A stretch of DNA of 7,591 nt from Chitinophagaceae bacterium (GTDB lineage: Bacteria > Bacteroidota > Bacteroidia > Chitinophagales > Chitinophagaceae), in contig JAHEZB010000082.1 of assembly GCA_023251285.1 (NCBI GenBank), positions 1-7,591 on the forward strand, given 5' to 3'. Under the pieces are notes generated by a model. The model saw nothing but the letters and a program-made list of their open reading frames with translations. It had not been told where the DNA came from and ran no database searches. Below are positions 5,634 to 7,591 of the stretch, in pieces. The stretch's first letter is position 1, and every line of letters begins with the position of its first letter. The position numbers and the translations under genes are program-made.

Positions 5634-6734
5634 TCAGGCCATCTTGTAAATTTTCCCCGGCAAGGAAGCTACAATTCCCTGCATTTCAAGCATCAGCAAA
5701 GCCTGTGCAACAGCGCTGCTGCTGAGTTTGCTTTTAAAATACAATTCATCAATATGGATTTGATCCAGGGTTTGCAAAATATCCACTACCACTTTTTCTT
5801 CTGCAGAAAATTCGATAAATAATTCTGTTTGTTTTTTAACCATTTTCTTCTTGTTTTCTTTCCAGCTCATGTTTTCAAGCACATCCTGGGCGCAAGTAAC
5901 GAGCATCGCTTTATTATTCTTTATCAGGTAGTTGCAGCCTGCGCTTTTAGAATCATCGGCTCGTCCGGGAAACGCAAACACATCTTTATTATAGCCGTTT
6001 GCTAATTCTGCAGTAATCAATGAGCCGCCTTTTATTCCGGATTCCACAACGATTACGGCATCGCTTATTCCTGCAACAATCCTATTTCTTCCCGGAAAGT
6101 TTTGTTTGTCAGGATTCGTGTTGCTTTTAAATTCAGTAAGCAAGCCACCGCAACTCGTCATTTGTTTTGCCAAAGAGGCATTTTGTGAAGGATAAACCCT
6201 ATCCAATCCGTGGGCTAAAACTCCAATGGTAGGAACATTGTTTTTCACGGAAGATTTATGTGCAATACTGTCAATGCCAAATGCCAGGCCGCTAATAATC
6301 AGTACTTCTTCATTCGCCAGATCTTCCACTAGTTTCTCAGTAATATTTTTGCCATAATCATTGTGATTTCTTGTGCCGACAATGGCTACAATACGTGAGG
6401 AATTTAAATCAGCGTTTCCTTTGTAATACAACATTGCCGGGCTATCATAGCAATTCAATAATCTTTGCGGATAATTTTTATCAGTAAGAAAGAGAGGTGT
6501 GATTTTGTATTTTTCGATAAATTCAATTTCGTCTTGTGCGCGGCTAAAATCTTTGAAACTTTTTATTGAGTTGGCACGAACTGGCCCGATTCCTTCTATT
6601 TCATCAATTATTTTTTTTGGAGCATGAAAAACTGCTTCAGCGCTTCCAAAATGATTTATCAATGCTTTCGCATTTACATCTCCAATATTGGGAACAAGCG
6701 TAAGTGCAATCTGATAAAGCAGTTCTTTTTGCAT
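5634..6734 (-). CDS. dprA: DNA-processing protein DprA (RecA loader for incoming single-stranded DNA)
   Basis: Cytoplasmic protein that binds single-stranded DNA entering during transformation and loads RecA on it; widely kept even in species not known to be competent. The 366-residue product has all three parts. The N-terminal helix-hairpin-helix region has two units (VPNIGDVNAKALINHFGS, 14-31; EGIGPVRANSIKSF, 47-60). The Rossmann-like core has IVGTRNHNDYG (118-128), SGLAFGIDSIAH (148-159), GVLAHGLDRVYP (171-182), PGRNRIVAGISD (214-225), GGSLITAELA (236-245) and FAFPG (253-257). A C-terminal winged-helix region spans about 305-366. Length is normal and no motif is broken. The ATG at 6734 gives a standard start. 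It is the last gene of the leftward group, 36 bases after hicA, with no clear promoter of its own and no T-rich terminator hairpin seen after it. Confidence 0.96.
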   Translation of the reverse strand: MQKELLYQIALTLVPNIGDVNAKALINHFGSAEAVFHAPKKIIDEIEGIGPVRANSIKSFKDFSRAQDEIEFIEKYKITPLFLTDKNYPQRLLNCYDSPAMLYYKGNADLNSSRIVAIVGTRNHNDYGKNITEKLVEDLANEEVLIISGLAFGIDSIAHKSSVKNNVPTIGVLAHGLDRVYPSQNASLAKQMTSCGGLLTEFKSNTNPDKQNFPGRNRIVAGISDAVIVVESGIKGGSLITAELANGYNKDVFAFPGRADDSKSAGCNYLIKNNKAMLVTCAQDVLENMSWKENKKKMVKKQTELFIEFSAEEKVVVDILQTLDQIHIDELYFKSKLSSSAVAQALLMLEMQGIVASLPGKIYKMA

Positions 6735-6770
6735 GCTGAAATTTAGATTGTAAAATAATAAAAATTCCTA

Positions 6771-6962
6771 TTACAATTTTGGAATTTCTAATTGTTTACA
6801 AATTAAATTACAAAGATTTTTATCCAACTGAGAATGTCTTGGAACAGAAGTTTTTTTCTTTGTTAAAGGATTTTGATAAATATCATGATTGCCGCCATTC
6901 CTATGAAGGAAACAATTGTTTTGATGTAAGTGAGAAAGGAATTCGCTTCTTTTTATCGACAT
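6771..6962 (-). CDS. hicA: HicA family toxin (mRNA interferase)
   Basis: A 63-residue toxin with the small double-stranded-RNA-binding-like fold of HicA, expected to cut mRNA and slow growth when not held by HicB. The family pattern is complete: a lysine-rich start (MSIKRSEFLSHL), the catalytic histidine in NGGNHDIYQNP (His26), SVPRHSQLDKNL (39-50), and a closing helix LICKQLEIPKL. Length is typical of the family. The start codon overlaps the hicB stop by one base (TGATG at 6964-6960), so translation is probably coupled, with antitoxin made first. This antitoxin-toxin order is the reverse of the classic hicAB order. The toxin looks intact rather than decayed. Confidence 0.92.
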   Translation of the reverse strand: MSIKRSEFLSHLHQNNCFLHRNGGNHDIYQNPLTKKKTSVPRHSQLDKNLCNLICKQLEIPKL

Positions 6963-7165
6963 CAGCTAATAATTAAATCTTCTTCAAGAATTTTATTTGC
7001 ATTGTCTTCCTCACTTTGCATGTCTTCAAGGTATAATTCTAAGGCATCTAATACATTTGTTTTAGTTTCTTCAACTGTTTTTCCCTGTGTTAAAACAGCA
7101 GGAATTTCTTTTATTGTTCCAATAAAAAACTCTTCTCCTTTGCTTATTACCATGGTAAGTTTCAT
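6962..7165 (-). CDS. hicB: HicB family antitoxin, minimal form
   Basis: A 67-residue antitoxin that should bind and block the HicA toxin encoded directly downstream. The residues match the HicB N-terminal domain (a partial RNase H-like fold): MKLTMVISKGEEFFIGTIKE, then IPAVLTQGKTVEET (21-34) and the helix NVLDALELYLEDM (37-49), a clear counterpart of the usual 'GKTveEA..n..eAi.lyle' pattern. The chain ends soon after, with an acidic tail, and has no helix-turn-helix or ribbon-helix-helix segment. It should therefore neutralise HicA but probably cannot repress its own promoter. It begins 41 bases after the ompA-family stop codon; the gap is AT-rich with no hairpin, so it may be read from the upstream gene. 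Confidence 0.9.
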   Translation of the reverse strand: MKLTMVISKGEEFFIGTIKEIPAVLTQGKTVEETKTNVLDALELYLEDMQSEEDNANKILEEDLIIS

Positions 7166-7206
7166 GTCTGATTTTTTACTTTTTTAAAATTACTAAATTA
7201 TTTTTC

Positions 7207-7591
7207 CTAATTACTCACCACGGTCAATTCAGTTCGTCGGTTTTGTGCACGTCCTTCTTCTGTATCGTTTGTTGCGATTGGATTTGCTTCTCCAAGACCT
7301 TTAAAAGAAAGCCGTTTATTATTTACCCCTTTGCTTAATAAATAATTAACCACAGACACGGCCCTGCCTAAAGAAAGTTTTAAATTATCGGCTGGCTTTC
7401 CTACATTATCTGTATAGCCGCTGATCATAATTTTCATGTTCGGATTTTCATTCATCAACCTCACTACATTGTCCAGTTCCGTAATGGACGCGGGTTTTAA
7501 ATCTGTTTTTTTAGTATCAAAAAATACATTTTTCAAAATGATTTTTGCATTCGCTTCGATTGGCTCCAAAGGAATATTCACATTAAAAACT
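7207..7591 (-). CDS. OmpA-family envelope protein, C-terminal domain (5' part outside window)
   Basis: The C-terminal, peptidoglycan-binding domain of a larger cell-envelope protein; the reading frame is open to the window edge (VFNVNIPLEPIEANAK...). The in-frame GTG at 7581 is not a credible start because the frame and the domain's usual lead-in continue past it. The OmpA_C signature is complete: KNVFFDTKKTDLKP, MKIMISGYTDNVG, NLKLSLGRAVSVVNYLLSKG, RLSFKGLGEANPI and GRAQNRRTELTV. These include the conserved Asp (YTDN) and Arg (LGRA) that in relatives contact diaminopimelate of the cell wall. The lead-in resembles Bacteroidota proteins in which this domain follows TPR or beta-propeller repeats; that part cannot be seen. 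It is the first gene of the leftward group ending in dprA. Confidence 0.9.
   Translation of the reverse strand, partial: VFNVNIPLEPIEANAKIILKNVFFDTKKTDLKPASITELDNVVRLMNENPNMKIMISGYTDNVGKPADNLKLSLGRAVSVVNYLLSKGVNNKRLSFKGLGEANPIATNDTEEGRAQNRRTELTVVSN

Noticed and set aside
5571..5822. Plus-strand 83-codon open frame over the end of dprA
   Set aside because: Overlaps the well-supported winged-helix end of dprA on the other strand and shows no family features.
6738..6745. TAAATTTC on the minus strand as a -7 promoter element for dprA
   Set aside because: It lies three bases from the dprA start codon, which would leave no leader and put the transcription start inside the gene; no -33 partner at the right spacing.
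6779..7187. Plus-strand open frames of 65 and 85 codons opposite hicA and hicB
   Set aside because: Shadows of the hicBA genes; their translations have no recognisable features while the minus-strand frames match HicA and HicB fully.

Overview
The window looks like a chromosomal segment of a member of the Bacteroidota, possibly the Chitinophagaceae or a relative. The clues are AT-rich DNA, an almost complete lack of Shine-Dalgarno sequences, promoter motifs of the Bacteroidota type (TTTG, 19-base spacer, TAnnTTTG), a ribosomal protein S16 with a long charged tail, and the gene types present. The assignment rests on sequence character alone; no search was run.

Left part (1-2702, + strand): the first bases look like the 3' end of a cobalamin riboswitch. 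It is followed by a BtuB-type TonB-dependent outer-membrane receptor and then, 34 bases on, a MarC-family inner-membrane protein.

Centre-left (2716-3182): this is the unusual part. A tRNA-Arg(CCG) gene is followed 16 bases later by a tiny GIY-YIG nuclease gene. Two bases after its stop comes a second, decayed copy of the same tRNA. That copy carries two extra hairpin-forming, GC-richer segments, 29 bases in the D loop and 28 bases in the T loop. The layout suggests a very compact mobile unit that uses a tRNA gene as its site and leaves it duplicated, with palindromic elements then colonising the spare copy.

Centre (3306-5368, + strand): core housekeeping genes. ffh encodes the SRP GTPase (best start 3378) and rpsP encodes ribosomal protein bS16. 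Each has a recognisable or partial promoter, and a strong intrinsic terminator closes the block. A gene-free stretch (5369-5633) between the convergent rpsP and dprA genes holds one long imperfect inverted repeat.

Right part (5634-7591, - strand): four genes read leftwards. They are the C-terminal domain of an OmpA-family envelope protein (cut by the window edge), a small hicB antitoxin and hicA toxin overlapping by one base, and dprA, which loads RecA on incoming DNA. Gaps of 36-41 bases without an evident terminator would allow read-through from ompA through hicBA into dprA.
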